This document shows positions 22,956-35,310 of a stretch of DNA of 64,000 bases, piece after piece (positions within the stretch are counted from its first letter, which is position 1; each line of letters starts with the position of its first letter). The DNA is from Basidiobolus meristosporus CBS 931.73 (Eukaryota > Basidiobolomycota > Basidiobolomycetes > Basidiobolales > Basidiobolaceae): assembly GCA_002104905.1 (NCBI GenBank), contig MCFE01000072.1, forward strand, positions 62,001-126,000, given 5' to 3'. Position numbers and translations under genes: made by a program. Under the pieces are notes generated by a model that saw nothing but the letters and a program-made list of their open reading frames with translations, had not been told where the DNA came from and ran no database searches.

Positions 22956-23777
22956 TCTTAGGGGTGTGCAAAATGAATCACTACCAAATGCTTCAGTAGT
23001 AATCCCTGTGAGAAAAAAACCTAGGAGAAGATGATCCAATTGCATTGAATTGCTACTATTTGTCATGATCCAAACAACACATTTTTTTTGCAATCCAACT
23101 GAAACAACCGCAAATCAGTGATCACTAAATATTTGATGTAAGCAATATCAAGGTTGTCTCACATTTGAAACAGAGCCCCTATAAATAAACACCCTGCATA
23201 TATGCACGTCATCTATTACACCAGTGCAGCCATTTGACCCATTTCACACCTGTTTGATCAGTTGCATGCTAGCTATGACACCTTGTCCAATCACTAGGAT
23301 CAGGGATATACTTGCTTAGTGGGCAAAATGGTATATTTGATGGCAAATCAGGTTGCTTGTGTATTGGTCAAAGAGCCAATTGGGAGCTGACAGCTTCAGG
23401 ATACTTTTGGACCAATTAACCACTGAGATACCATCCAATCAGAGTGATAGTAACCAAAATGGTAGGTATCAGTGTAGCTTATAGTATTATACTCATTTAA
23501 TTCCATTTACATTAAAGAAACATATCCAAATACCAGATTTTATTTACCATAATAGCGGGATCCAATCTCACATGTGATGCAAACATTATGAGTTGGTGCA
23601 ATCATCTGTGCCAACCTCATTGTTTCAGACTGTGCCATAGTGTGCAAAACTGTCCCGCATGGTGCAAAATTGTCCAAGAGCAATCCTGCCTACTGGTAGC
23701 TATAATATTGCACCCAATTGTTCTTAGAGACCACGGGTTGTGCTGCATGCCCTGGAACAGTACAATAGAACAAGTCT

Positions 23778-24472
23778 AATCAGTGGCAAGCTGGATTTGC
23801 TGATAGAGTTCTTGTTTAACAAGAATCCATCCATTGCCAAGGCAAAGGCATGGTCATACATACCTTCAAAGTAGCCCTTGCTTCTTGGCTGTTTGTAATA
23901 TTTGCTATCCAGTATTTTGGATATGCTTGCGCTTGGCTAATACCAAGTGTGGTACTTTATAGCATCACAATATTTGTTGGACTGCATAAGCTTCTATGGA
24001 TGGGGTATTACTGGAGTATATCTGGAGTGCTAACAATGTTCTCCCCCAATGGTAGTAGAATCCTGACAAGTTGGACACCTTGCAATGGAGGTATTTTCTG
24101 ATGTGAATGCCATGCAATTATTAACACATGCTGGTACCAGGATGGTCTCTGGGACATATGTTTCCAGCTGTACAACAGCTTTCCCTTCATACCTTGTACA
24201 TGGTAAGTTGCATCCCAGGATTATTTTGGCATGAAGTAGCAGTAAACCCTCAAGCCTCCATTACTGATATTAGTGGAAACATGCCACTTCTCTGGCCACA
24301 ACATCACATCATTCACCAGTAGATGGATTACTGGGACTAACTTGACTGCATAAAGCATCCTTGGCATTTTTTTCTATGGGTGTTGACTCATTGAATAATG
24401 GGATTTTGCCAGGCTCATGCAGGGTACTGTTGGTATGGAATATGGGCTCACAATCCATCAGCCCTTTTGTTT
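23778..24472 (-). pseudogene. Element Z transposase fragment interrupted by the Harbinger copy
   Basis: Minus-strand sequence matches the transposase region 54120-54800 of the fuller copy. It covers the segment before and around GGFSLNKYS-like residues, plus the CNLPCT/MWLATYDSE region in decayed form. Its first bases (AATCAGTGGC) are the exact continuation of the Harbinger insertion site. Only a fragment of about 0.7 kb remains, with many stops. Confidence 0.65.
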
Positions 24473-24959
24473 CACCCATCATACTGGAAAAAATTCACTT
24501 TTTGACCTTTTTTTTGGATCAATGCTGTGAAGGATGTGAAAGTGCACAAAAGGAATGAAGACATGCATCTGGTACTTAATACCCATGGCACTCTGAATCT
24601 ATCTACTGTGGCTAGTATCATGTTACAAAAATGCATGGCACTATCTTGGTTCACTGGTATCATCTGGCACCAAAAATGCATTGTATAGGTTTTACTTTGG
24701 GCTTATATTTAAGTATAGTGCCTGAGAATACCCAAGGACCAAGATAGTGCCATGTGTTTTTGTGACATGATAAAAGCCACAGGAGCTAGATTCAAAGTGC
24801 CATGGGTATTGAGTACCAGATGCATGTCTTCATTCCTTTTGTGCACTTTCACATCCTTCACAGCATTGATCCAAAAAAAAGGTCAAAAAATGAATTTTTT
24901 CCAGTATGATGGGTGAGTCAAAGGGGCTGATGGATTGTGAGCCCATATTCCATACCAAC
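24429..24959. repeat. 530-bp palindrome (MITE core plus flanking transposase sequence in both arms)
   Basis: Left arm GTTGGTATGGAATATGGGC and the matching right arm ending GCCCATATTCCATACCAAC meet at a centre near 24690-24700. The inner ~450 bp are the same palindromic family as 60166-60899 and 33728-34123. The outer ~40 bp of each arm are element Z transposase sequence, present inverted on both sides, so the palindrome is larger than the MITE itself. Confidence 0.75.
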
Positions 24960-24962
24960 AAA

Positions 24963-27700
24963 GTGGGTCAGTGGGAGACTTGAGGTATTTCTTGATTGTT
25001 GTTGCTGTGGAGTTGGTGGCTTGGCTGGTCTTGACTTTCTCAAGGAGTAAAGGAGCTATAATACTGGAGGACTGGGTTGCAAGGAGTTCAAAATGTCTTT
25101 TGTTGAGTACAGGGTTTTTCATTTGCCAACAGCCATCATCCCCTTCTTCAAGGGAATACTCCACCATTCTGGAGAGGGCATCAGCTTTTCCTTATTTCAC
25201 ACCTGGTCTATAGGTGATGGCAAAGTCAAAGCTAGACAGGAAGAGGGACCATCTAGCTTGTCTCTGGCTCAGTACTTTTGAGGTGGTAAAGTACTCCAGG
25301 TTCATGTGGTCACAGAAGATCTTTATCTTTTGGGCTCCACCATCATGGTAGTGACTCCATTGTTCAATGGCAACAACAATTGCAAGTAGTTGCTTGTTGT
25401 AGCTATCATAGTTTACTTCAGCCAGAGTAAACTTTCAAGAGTAGAATGTAATAGGGTGTAGCACATTCTTGTTGTCATACTGGCAAAGGATAGCACCAAG
25501 GGTAAAGTTAGAGGCATTGGTTTCTATGATGAAAGCTCTCTCAAGATCAGGGAGGGCAAGCAGCAGGGCACACAAGAAAGATTTCTTGGTAGAATCAAAG
25601 GACTCAGACTGTTCCTTATTCCAGGCAAAGGGCAGATTTTCTGGGGGAGCTTTGTCCAGGGAGTGACTATCTTGGAGTAGTTGGCAATGAATCTACAGTA
25701 GAAGCTGGTAAATCCAAGGTAGGATTGCACTTCTTTTACAGAACAGGGAGCTTTCCAGGATTGAATGGCTTCTACTTTCTTGGGTGGCATTCTTGTTCCA
25801 TTTGAGCTTATAGGATAACCTAGGAACTCAACTTCCGTCTAGTCAAACTCTCATTTTCCAGTTTGGTATAGAGGCCAGTGGTGTCAAGCATTGTCAGGAC
25901 TTTCTTCACATGAGAATTATGTTGTTCTTGAGTCTTGGAGTAGACCAGGATATCATCAAGGTAGATAACCACAAATTGGTTGGGGTACTCATGGAATATG
26001 TCATTCATCTGGTGTTCAAAGACCGCAGGGGCATTGGTGAGGTCAAATGGCATAACTTTATACTCAAAGTGAACATATCTTGTTCTGAAGGCAGTTTTCT
26101 CTTCATCACTAGACTTCATCCTGACAAGGTTTTAAGCTCCTCTAAGACCAATTTTAGTAAATACTTTGGCAGCAGAGATTTGATCCAACAGGGTGTTGAT
26201 CTGGGGCAAAGGGTACCAGTTCTTGATTGTGATCTTATTTGGTGCACAGTAGTCTACACACATTCTTAGGTTATCATGCTTTTTTTGACAAAGAGGATGG
26301 GGGCACCAGCTGGGTACTTAGATTGCTGAATAAGACCTTTCAGGAGGTTATCTTGGATATGACCATGGAGCTCTTTCAGCTCAGGTTGCAAGAGGTTGTA
26401 GATAGAGCTAAAAGGTGGGGTTTTTCCATCCTCAAGGTCAATGGGACAATTCAAGGGTCTATGTGCTGAAAGTAGTTCTGCTTTCCTCTTATCAAAGACA
26501 TGGGCAAACTCTTGATACTTAGCAGGTATTCCATTGGAAGCAGTTCCCTCAGTGATGATGGGCTCCTGAGTCAAGGTTACTAAGCCATGAGCTTCCAAGG
26601 ACTATGGGGTAGTGGGGAGAGTAGATGATGTTGAAGACTATTGTCTCATGGTGACCAGTGCTGGACAGATGGAGTAGATGTGTCTGACAGGTAACGGCAC
26701 TGGAGGAAAGGGATCTTTCATCAATAACTTATACTTGGTTGGGACAGGATTTTGGGATAGTGCAGATTTTGTGCTTCTGGACAAAGGACTGGTCAATAAA
26801 ACAGGAGTAAGCACCAGAATCTATGAGGGTAAGGACATGGACAGTACTGGATTCAGGAATATGGATGCTACATGCATTCTCAAGGACTGGATGGACTTGG
26901 TATCATATAATGTTTCCTGAATGTATTAAATTTCCATTGGAGTGTCCAATTGCAAGCCTGTCATTGTAATTGGACACTGGAGCTTCCCAATAACTCTGGA
27001 CAAGGCTGTTCACTAGATGATTGCAGGAGTTTGAAGCTGGCCTTCTTGTTGTGACAAGACCTGGCAAAGTGGCCTGGTTGGCCACAGTAAGGCAGAGGTT
27101 TGCAAGTTGATGTCTGGACCTTTCCTTGTTTTTAAGTTTCTTGTATTTGGCACTGTCAATTTACATTTTATCATCAGGCTTAGTACTGGGTGTCTGGATT
27201 ACTAGGAAGGAGGTTGGCTGATAAGTATGTTAGAACTTTTGTTTCTTCTAGAGAAGACAACTGTCACATTGGATTGCTTGATGTATAGCTTCACCCAAGG
27301 TAGTTGGGTCAGGGAGTATGAGTAGTGGGTCACTGACTTCATCATTGAGTCCATCTTGAAACTGACTAACTAGGGCAGCATTACCCCAAAGGCTCAAGTA
27401 ACTGGCCAGTAGCCGGAATTCAGAAGCATAGGCAGATGCAGGTCTGTTTCCTTGCTTCAAGTTCTTGATCTTGTTGGCAGCAGTTCTGGCTTGGTCAATG
27501 TTGCCAAATGTTAGATCCATTTCTGCAAGAAAGGCATGGTAGTCACTGAGTAGAGGAGAGTTGGTTGCCACCAAAGAGGAGAGTCATTTCTGGACAGTTC
27601 CAGTAAGCAGGTTAAAGATATAACCTACTTCTGCTTGATCTGTTGGGAACTGATTGGGTTGTAGCAACAAGTGAATTTAGTAAAACTTTCTAGAAGGAAC
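24963..27700 (-). pseudogene. Ty3/gypsy retrotransposon fragment A (gag to RNase H)
   Basis: Reading on the minus strand from right to left, the order is as follows. A gag-like segment lies at 27574-27248 and a zinc-knuckle region near 27060. The reverse transcriptase start (GAPILFVKKS) is at 26598-26266, and the RT core with YLDDILVYSKTQ at 26119-25820. An SVKEVQSYLGFTSFYCRFI connection segment lies at 25790-25524 and an RNase H region at 25520-25200. Stops and frameshifts occur between the segments. The left end is cut by the palindrome at 24429-24959 and integrase is missing; no LTR was found. Confidence 0.8.
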
Positions 27701-27839
27701 TGGAATCTCTTCACCAACTTGATTTAGCTTGAGCATTGGGAACCAGGGATGTCATGTGATCCTGACATGTAGCAATTTGGCAATACCACACCTTATTGCC
27801 TGGTTTCCATTTTTGTCTTCTTGGCTTCTTGTTTTTAGG

Positions 27840-30180
27840 TGCAGGGCAACATTGTTTTTTAGCATTCTTGAATACTTTTTTGTATAGATGGAGAGTACAG
27901 TGTATTCAACCTTGCTGTATAGTTATTATGTGCTGTCAGGGGGACACCTTTCATCATTAATCCAGCTTCTTTGCAAAGCTTGGGTCTCTGTTCACATAGA
28001 ATTTCATAAAGGGGAAAACCTGTTGTTTTATTTGGTGTGGTACACATTGCTAGGAGTGCTGGTGGGAATAGCTTGGTCCATGACTGGGAAAGTTCCCAGT
28101 GAAGCTTCTCTAATATGCAGCAACATGACTGGTTCATCCTCTTGGCTAATCTGTTAGTCTGGGGATGATATGTGGCCATGAAAACCTGTTTCATGCCCTT
28201 CAATTTAGACAGGTGGGCCATAGTGTTGTTTAGGAAGCAACAACCATTGTTGGACAGAAGTATCTAAAGATATCCATGCTTGCAGATGAGGTGTTCTAGT
28301 ATGAATTGGGTGGATGTCTTCTGATCTTTCTTTTGGAGAGCTAGAGCTTCTACCCAACTTGAGATATAATTGCTACCAACAATTATGTATTGTTTTCCTT
28401 TCTTTTTCTGATAAAGGAGCCAACAAAGTCAATCCCTACTTGGTGGAAGGGTAAGTTGACCAGCAGTGGTGCAGTTGTCCCTATTTTCTGACTCTGATTA
28501 AATCTTTTTCAAGTGGTGCATCTTTATATTACATTTATAATGTTGGTTATCATTTTTTTGTAATAAGATGCCTTTCTTAACATCTTATATGTCATTGGGG
28601 GTAAGTGTGCCCTAATGACATATGTCTTTCTTGTATGATTTCCTTGCAGGCAGTTAGTGGGGATACCTTGGCTCTGAACTGTTCTTGGAGGAACAATAGT
28701 TGATTTTCTTATACTTTGTTCTAACACTATTTCCTTCAAAATTCTCTCTTTTGTTTGTTTGTAAAAATGTATTTGAGATACTTCCCCTTTATTTTAAAGC
28801 AGATCACATCCTTGTAATTATCACTAATGCATATTTGGCAGATGGGATAGCAACTGTAGAAGTCTGCATCCTGGTGCCTCTTGCCAGTGTAGCAAATTAT
28901 CTCAAAGTTGTATTCCTGTAGTCAGAGTTATTGGATAGTTGTGTGTGTGGTTGTTTAGCAAATGGCACATGTAACCAATTAAGTGGAATTTGCTGGGCTG
29001 GTGGTACTGTCCCAGTATGGTACCAACACTAGTGAGGCTTCCATCACAGTTAATAAAATATTACAAATCCCAATTGGGAAAACATGATGCTGGGGTGACA
29101 TCAGGGAATGTTTTAGCTGATTGAATGCTCCCTTTTGAGGCTCTAACCACATAAAACACTGGCCTTTCTGCATTAATTTGTACAGGGGGGCTGCCATTGT
29201 CACAAAGCTTTTGACAAAGTGGCAATTGTACCTGGTTAATCCTGGAACCCAGACACTGCATTGATATCCTTTGGTGCAGGTGTATCTTCAACATCCCTCA
29301 GTAGTAAAGTAGATGGGTGTATCCCATCTACCAAGATCTTGTGGCCCAGGAACAACAATTTTGTATACTGGAAGTGACACTGCCTGGGGTGTTGTTTGAG
29401 TTGGTTCTTGAGGAAGGCTGTCAGGATGCATTGCACATTGTGTATATGTTCTTCTACATCTGGGGAATATACTGTGATGTTGTCTAGATACACAAGAGCT
29501 CATTCCTATTGTAAATTTCCTAGTACCTTATCAATCATCCTTTGCAACATAGTGGGGGCATTGTACAAGCCAAAGGGTGGTTGTTTCCATTTGTATAATC
29601 CAAAAAATGTTAGGAAAGAGGTTTTGGGGCAATATTCTGGGGCTACTTCTACTTGTCAATGCCCAGAGATTCATTCAAGAGAGCTAAAATATATAGTTCT
29701 GACTAATCTGTCCTAGAGGTTGCTTATTTGAAGTAGTGGATACATGTCATTCCACATGACAGCATTGACTTTCAGTAGTCAATGCAAACTGTTGCTTTCA
29801 GTCCTTCTTTGGGACTTACACTATGGGGGAGGCCCACAGAGAGTGGCTCTCTGCAATGATATTGTCCTTAAATAAAGTTTCAATTGTCTCTTTGATAAAT
29901 TCAAGGTTAATTTTTGAGTTCCTATAGGCTTTTTACTTGATGATGTATTTTTGGGCAAGGTGGATTTGATACTATACCCCAGGAATATGGCCATTTGCAT
30001 GGTTCTCAGTAAATATTCAAGCAAAAGGGTGCATTTCTTCTAGTAAGTTGTTGAACAGCTGAAGAATATATCCATCCCAGCTGATCTAAGGCAAGATATT
30101 AACTGTGTTTGCTGACTGGACTGCCCAGTATAGTAAAAGATGCTCACACCTTACTACTTGCCCTGTATAGGGCTTTGGAC
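27840..30180 (-). pseudogene. Ty3/gypsy retrotransposon fragment B (RT, RNase H, integrase)
   Basis: Reverse transcriptase remnants lie at about 30024-29240, including YLDNITVYSPD where family members have YLDDI.VYS. Next come an RNase H-start segment (APLYKLMQKG) at 29203-28979 and an integrase core/C-terminal part (YHPQTNRLAKRMNQ, the H-P-x-T-N-G-x-x-E-R region with Gly and Glu altered) at 28221-27859. It belongs to a different gypsy lineage from fragment A and directly abuts A's gag side. It has many stops; no LTR seen. Confidence 0.75.
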
Positions 30181-30632
30181 TCATTATCATTGTCTAAAGG
30201 TGGTGAGCAGCATTGTGGCAGTATCAAGTAGAAGAATATGTCTACTTACCACTTGCTCATAGAAGCTAGCCCTATGAGAAATCATTGTGATGATCCCATT
30301 GAAAGGCCCTCACAAGTTCTAAGTCTGGTGACCAAGAGGTGCTGATCCCATCAGGACACCATATAAAGACCGTCAAAAAATAATTGTACCCCAGATATCA
30401 AAAAAACTTGGTCGATATTTCTCATCTCAACATTACAAAAGTGGCTTTTGATTAGTTCTCCACCAGTTTTTTCACTTTCTGATCCCAGACACTTTTTGAC
30501 CTCCTACATTTGTGTGCATTGATTGGCTATTACCTCTTTTTATGCCTACAAATTGATTTATTTCTTTTCAAACTTCAGTTGTACCTCAATTGCCAGTTGC
30601 ATGGACTTATGCAAGTACCTAAACCCTACACC

Positions 30633-30982
30633 GGTTGTAAATATTTGTATTTCCACCTAAGTATTCATCTAACTTAGTCACCTGGATCATTACCTTCATA
30701 TCTTAGAGAATACTGACCAAATTCCTTGTTGGGATTTACTTAGAATATTTTCACCAAAATATTAGGTACCCAGAACATCAAAATTCGCAAAGTTGTCCAA
30801 ACAGCCCCAAACTTTGCACACATGTTCCTGGGACCTTTCTTAACCAATTCTACATGTTTGTTACGCCAAGACCAGGCAAAAGTATCAATACTACTTTTAC
30901 ATTCAATAAATCATTAAGTAAAAAACCACAAAATCTACTTGTTCTCCCAATCACTTCCAATATCTCCAAGACTCTTACAACA
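30633..30982 (+). mobile_element. Solo copia-type LTR with 5-bp target duplication ACACC
   Basis: 350 bp, from GGTTGTAAATATTTG (ancestral TGTTGTAA) to CTCTTACAACA. It is flanked by ACACC at 30628-30632 and 30983-30987. The empty site is readable in the other element Z copy near 50800. The same LTR family occurs at 40928-41275 and 53120-53468. Confidence 0.85.
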
Positions 30983-31228
30983 ACACCAACATTGAGCTCA
31001 ACCCCACAATCAACAAGTAACCCCACTTAAATTCACCATTCAATAAGTATTACTGCTCTATTTCTATGTTTCCATTACTTTAGCAGGAACCCTATGGATT
31101 ATGCCACTGTTCATTCACTGATTGCCATATATCCTGGTCATCAGCCAGCACTGCAAGGTCTAGCTCTTTATCTGCCAATCTTTGCAATAAGACCTTGCAA
31201 TATTCAAGTGCGTTTAGTTGGGTACTGC

Positions 31229-32298
31229 TGTAGTGGGGTGACAGTGACACCCACTGACAGTTGTGCTCATTCCCTCATTTTCTACTTCCCTTTATCTCTA
31301 CTACATTTATTTTAGTTTTATCCCATTTGTCTTACCCAATCAGTACTATCCCATAAGCCGGTTGACTATCACACCTGCTTACCTTATTGCATAAGTTACC
31401 CCTCACTTTATGTAGATTACTAGCTATAAGTGCTTCTATATTAGGCAAGTACCCGTGCAAGTACCCGTGACACATGATCAACCCATGTCACCATCCCTAT
31501 CATTTCCATACCATATATGGTATCCCTTTGTTACACAGGTTTCAGAATACTGATTCCTGATTGGTTGGATGTGCTGTGCCTCTTAGAACCTTCCGGCACC
31601 TACTTAGAACATTCTTAGGTCATTCTGATGTCATTAAGATTTCTATTGATATCCAGAACCTTCTGGAGCACCATGATTAGTAATCACTTAGCCAGTAAGA
31701 AAAGTATATAAGGGAGGCTATCCCTCAACAATAAATCATCATCCCTTTTATCAATATACCAACTTGTTGATTAGTGTGATCACTGCTACCTGCTGCTACC
31801 TGAACTTCCAACCCCAGACCACAGGACACTCCCAGGAAACCGTGCTGACAGCCAACTGACCTTGGAGGCACTACTTGTGAGGAATACTCAGAGTAGGTAT
31901 CTTTTATTATATTTGATTCTTTCCCAAGTTTGTTCTTGTACAGGCAAAGATATTTTTCTGTCTTTGTAACTATTGACCACTGCTGCATTCTTATCAAGTC
32001 CCTGCTGGTGGAGTTTACAGTTGTTTTGACTTTGGAAGCTTTAGTACATTGTCATCTCAAAGGATGCTGAACCCAGCACATACTTTTGTTAAGATGCCAA
32101 CTAAGTTGGGGATTGTAGCTCATTAGTTTTCCCTTGACAAGCTTGTGGCTTTATTCCCCTTCACATTAGATTAGAGACAGAACCCAAGTATTGCTAGCAA
32201 GCTTTTGCCAGAGGTTATTGCACCCAGTGAACACCCAACACACAAAACACTTCAGAAGTGTTGGATATATCTCTCCCTTGGACTTATACACCACCACA
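31229..32298 (+). mobile_element. Solo LTR (about 1070 bp) with 4-bp target duplication CTGC
   Basis: The ends are TGTAGTGGGG and CCACCACA. CTGC flanks it on both sides (31225-31228 and 32299-32302). The uninterrupted coding sequence (GCACTGCTCTTGAAG) is seen at 51040-51055. An internal TATATAAGGGAGG box and AATAAA-like signals fit an LTR promoter and polyadenylation region. The 90-residue minus-strand open frame inside it is repeated in the LTR at 34124-35113 and is LTR sequence, not a gene. Confidence 0.82.
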
Positions 32299-32302
32299 CT
32301 GC

Positions 32303-33727
32303 TCTTGAAGAAGTGCTGCAACCTTTTGGTTTGCCTATAGATGTTACAAATTCCACCAATGGCATTGTGATGACATTTTTAGTTCTTGACATAGTTACTT
32401 TGTCTAACAATAGGATCTCCACTGTGTAAACCATGGGGACATGGAGGCTATAGTAGACAATTTGCCTTTCACTGCAAATTCATCTACCTCACCAGAGTGT
32501 ACATCAACTGGTTGTGCTTCCAATTTGTGTGAAAAAAGCTGCTTTCTTGTTGGTAATTCTTCTTGGCTATGATGGGATTCAGCTTGTTCTAGACTTAAGG
32601 CATTAATTGGCAAGAGCTGCAGCTTTTTCTCACCCTTCCCTGTGTCTGGCTTGGGTAGACTTTTTCCCCTTTATCTTCTCCTTTATCACTGCAGGGTCTG
32701 TCATTGCTATTTTGTCTGAGTGCTTCTTGTATTGAGCTATGTTATCTCTGTGAAATAATGCTGCTCTGATGCATCTGTTTTGGTTTGTTAGTCCCTTGCT
32801 GGCAATCTGCAGGCAACCTGACACTTCTTTCCTGCTTGTATCAAGGTCTCAGCCCATGCTCTGGTGGGCTCCTGAGGTAGCTGCTTGTTTCCATCACCAC
32901 TAGGTTCTTTACTGCCACTTTTACCAAGCCCTTCCTGAGTAGAACTAAGCTTCTTTGTTGATAAATGTTGTGCTAGTGCATCCATGCCTGCCAGCATTTG
33001 CCTTATTGGCACTCTTCCAGCTACCTGCTTCCTCTTTGATGCTTACTTAGAGCTTTTGGCCCTGCTTGTAACAGGCACTTGAGGAAGCTGCTGGCTTTTA
33101 GCCACTACACCATTGTTCTGCAGCCTTTGATAGTTTCTGCTTTTCTCAAGATACTTGCTTAGCATATCAATGTTGGCCCAAATCTGTTTGCTAGTTTAAA
33201 TCCAGGATAATGCTGATGGTACAAGTCAAGCACATTCTATTGAGACTTGAGTTCCTGATGGTCCCATGGGATGCTGGCCTTAAGGTGTTAACATGCAAGA
33301 CTTTAAATGGCCTTTTGAATATTAGCCCACTCTTTATCATTGCACTCAATGGCATTGTGATTCTACAATGTCTTCTAATTCTTGGGCTTTGGAATGATTA
33401 CTACATTTTTTCCTCCCATGCTGTAATAGGTTTTTCTGTGGGCTTTGTTTTTAGGCCCTGTTGTTGTGCTTCAAAGACTGTACAGTGTTCCACTGCTGTT
33501 ACATTAGGAATTGGCTCAATTCTTTGCTGTGACATTGAACTACTTGAATTCCTTCTTTGCAGCAAAGATACTAACATCTCTACCTGAGATGTTGATTGCT
33601 TGTCACATATTATCTGCTCATCCTGTTTCTGGAATATTTTGTGATTTCTCTGGGCCATTACATCTATCCTATCAGCCACCACATCTATTTGTCTTGTTAA
33701 TGCTTCCATATGAGCTGACAACATACT
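32303..33727 (-). pseudogene. Coiled-coil protein of element Z, copy 1 (middle part)
   Basis: Minus-strand segments match the copy at 50850-52492: the N-terminal heptad-like DRIDVMAQRNHKIFQKQDEQI and LLQRRNSSSSMSQQRIEPIPN at 33835-33401, then a basic middle region and the IASKGLTNQNRC stretch. Coding continues across the solo LTR to the C-terminal part at 30990-31228. Multiple stops show it is dead. Function unknown; it is always paired with the element Z transposase in the better copies. Confidence 0.65.
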
Positions 33728-34123
33728 AGACTTGTTCTGTTGGATAGTGCCACATTGAGCCATGAGTGCCAAATGATGCCATAGTGTGCCAGAGAGGTCA
33801 AGTGGGCCTATACTTGGCCACAGAGTGTGAAACATAGCTCTGCAACTTCATGCAAAGCAGCCCCTGTGTTTCACCCATTGTGTTGGAGAAAATCCATTCT
33901 CTGACCTTTTTTTTGGATCAATGTTGTGCAGGATATATTAGAGCACAAGCAGATTGAAGATATGCATCTGGTACTCAATACCCATGGCACTCTGAATCTA
34001 GCTCCTGTAGCTTGTATCATGTCACAAAAATGAATGGCACTATCTTGGTCCACTGGTACTATCTGGCACTATATTTAAATATTTGCCCTAAAGTAAGATC
34101 TATACAAAGCACTTATAGTGCCA
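33728..34123. mobile_element. Truncated palindromic MITE of the AGACTTGTTC family
   Basis: It begins AGACTTGTTCTGTTGGATAG after ACT (33725-33727) and runs through the palindrome centre near 34070. It stops abruptly at GTGCCA, where the inverted LTR begins. It matches the left half of 60166-60899. Confidence 0.8.
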
Positions 34124-35113
34124 TAACCTCTGGCAAAAGCTTGCTAGGAATACTTGGGTTCTGTCTCTAATCTAATGTGAAGGGGAATAAAGCCACAAGC
34201 TTGTCAAGGGAAAACTATTGAGCTACAATCCCCAACTTAGTTGGCGTCTTAACAAAAGTATGTGCTGGGTTCAGCGTCCTTTGAGATGACAATGTACTAA
34301 AGCTTCCAAAGTCAAAACAACTGTAAACTCCACCAGCAGGGACTTGATAAGAATGCAGCTTTGGTCAATAGTTACAAAGACAGAAAAGTATCTTTGCCTG
34401 TACAAGAACAAACTTGGGAAAGAATCAAATATAATAAAAGATACCTACTCTGAGTATTCCTCACAAGTAGTGCCTCCAAGGTCAGTTGGCTGTCAGCACG
34501 GTTTCCTGGGAGTGTCCTGTGGTCTAGGGTTGGAAGTTCAGGTAGCAGCAGGTAGCAGTGATCACACTAATCAACAAGTCAGTATATTGATAAAAGGGAT
34601 GATGATTTATTGTTGAGGGATAGCCTCCCTTATATACTTTTCTTACTGGCTAAGTGATTACCAATCATGGTGTTCCAGAAGGTTCCAGATATCAATAGAA
34701 ATCTTAATGACATCAGAATGACCTAAGTATGTTCTAAGTAGGTGCCGGAAGGTTCTAAGAGGCACAGCACATCCAACCAATCAGGAATCAGTATTCTGAA
34801 ACCTGTGTAACATGGGGATACCATATATGGTATGGAAATGGTAGGGATGGTGACACAGGTTGATCATGTGTCACGGGTACTGGCGCGGGTACTTGCCTAA
34901 TATAGAAGCACTTGTAACTAGTAATCTTACATAAAGTGAGGGGTAACTTATGCAATAAGGTAAGCAGGTGTGATAGTCAACCGGCTTATGGGATAGTACT
35001 GATTGGGTAAGACAAATGGGATAAAACTAAAATGAGTGTAGTAGGGATATAGGGAAGTAGAAAATAAGGGAATGAGCACATCTGTCAGTGGGTGTCACTG
35101 TCACCCCACTACA
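34124..35113 (-). mobile_element. Second copy of the 1.07-kb LTR, inverted and lacking its last ~80 bp
   Basis: This is the reverse complement of 31229-32218 with few differences, ending in CCACTACA at 35113. The terminal 80 bp and the neighbouring MITE right arm are both missing, consistent with one deletion across their junction. Confidence 0.82.
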
Positions 35114-35310
35114 GCGGGTCCGCAGAGATTGCCAATTGCCTGCTTGACTGAGTGCCTGAGGAGTCCACATTATTCCCTTCAGTGGGCACACTGCCCACAA
35201 GGCCTTTTTGGGTTGTAGCCTAGATTGTAAGACTTAATGTCAAAGCAAGCTGCTGTCCATTTGTTCTTCTGCTGTTGTCAATGGTGGGGTGCAGTTGGGA
35301 ACCAGATAAC

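Larger units (their letters stand above)
20389..23777 (-). mobile_element. PIF/Harbinger-like two-gene transposon, copy 1 (left end truncated)
   Basis: The element contains a Harbinger-type transposase relic on the minus strand (20389-21203) and a divergent ORF on the plus strand (about 21579-22660). Its non-coding right part ends in GAACAAGTCT at 23777. The base triplet after the end is AAT, and the flanking element Z sequence resumes exactly there (compare the uninterrupted site near 54790). The left terminal repeat is missing; the sequence passes directly into the element Z tail at 20388. A second, inverted copy lies at 58621-62260. Confidence 0.75.
30272..35310. mobile_element. Element Z copy 1 (coiled-coil gene side), heavily nested
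   Basis: It starts with a terminus reading CCCTATGAGAAATCATTGTG at 30272. Past this it carries the 3' non-coding part and C-terminal coding part of the minus-strand coiled-coil ORF. The coding sequence is split by solo LTRs at 30633-30982 and 31229-32298, by a truncated MITE at 33728-34123 and by an inverted LTR at 34124-35113. It resumes at 35114-35310, where a copia LTR cuts it. The transposase half is not present here. Confidence 0.65.

Noticed and set aside
24429-24959. A plain MITE like 60166-60899
   Set aside because: It lacks the AGACTTGTTC ends and target triplets, and its outer arms are transposase sequence.
33401-33835. Coiled-coil ORF as a host cytoskeletal or signalling gene
   Set aside because: It recurs in at least four places next to transposase or element ends and is decayed in each, so it belongs to element Z.
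31725-34616. Two matching 90-residue open frames (31725-31997 minus, 34344-34616 plus) as a duplicated small gene
   Set aside because: Both lie inside the two inverted LTR copies, overlap the LTR promoter/polyadenylation region and have no start context or similarity; they are repeat sequence.
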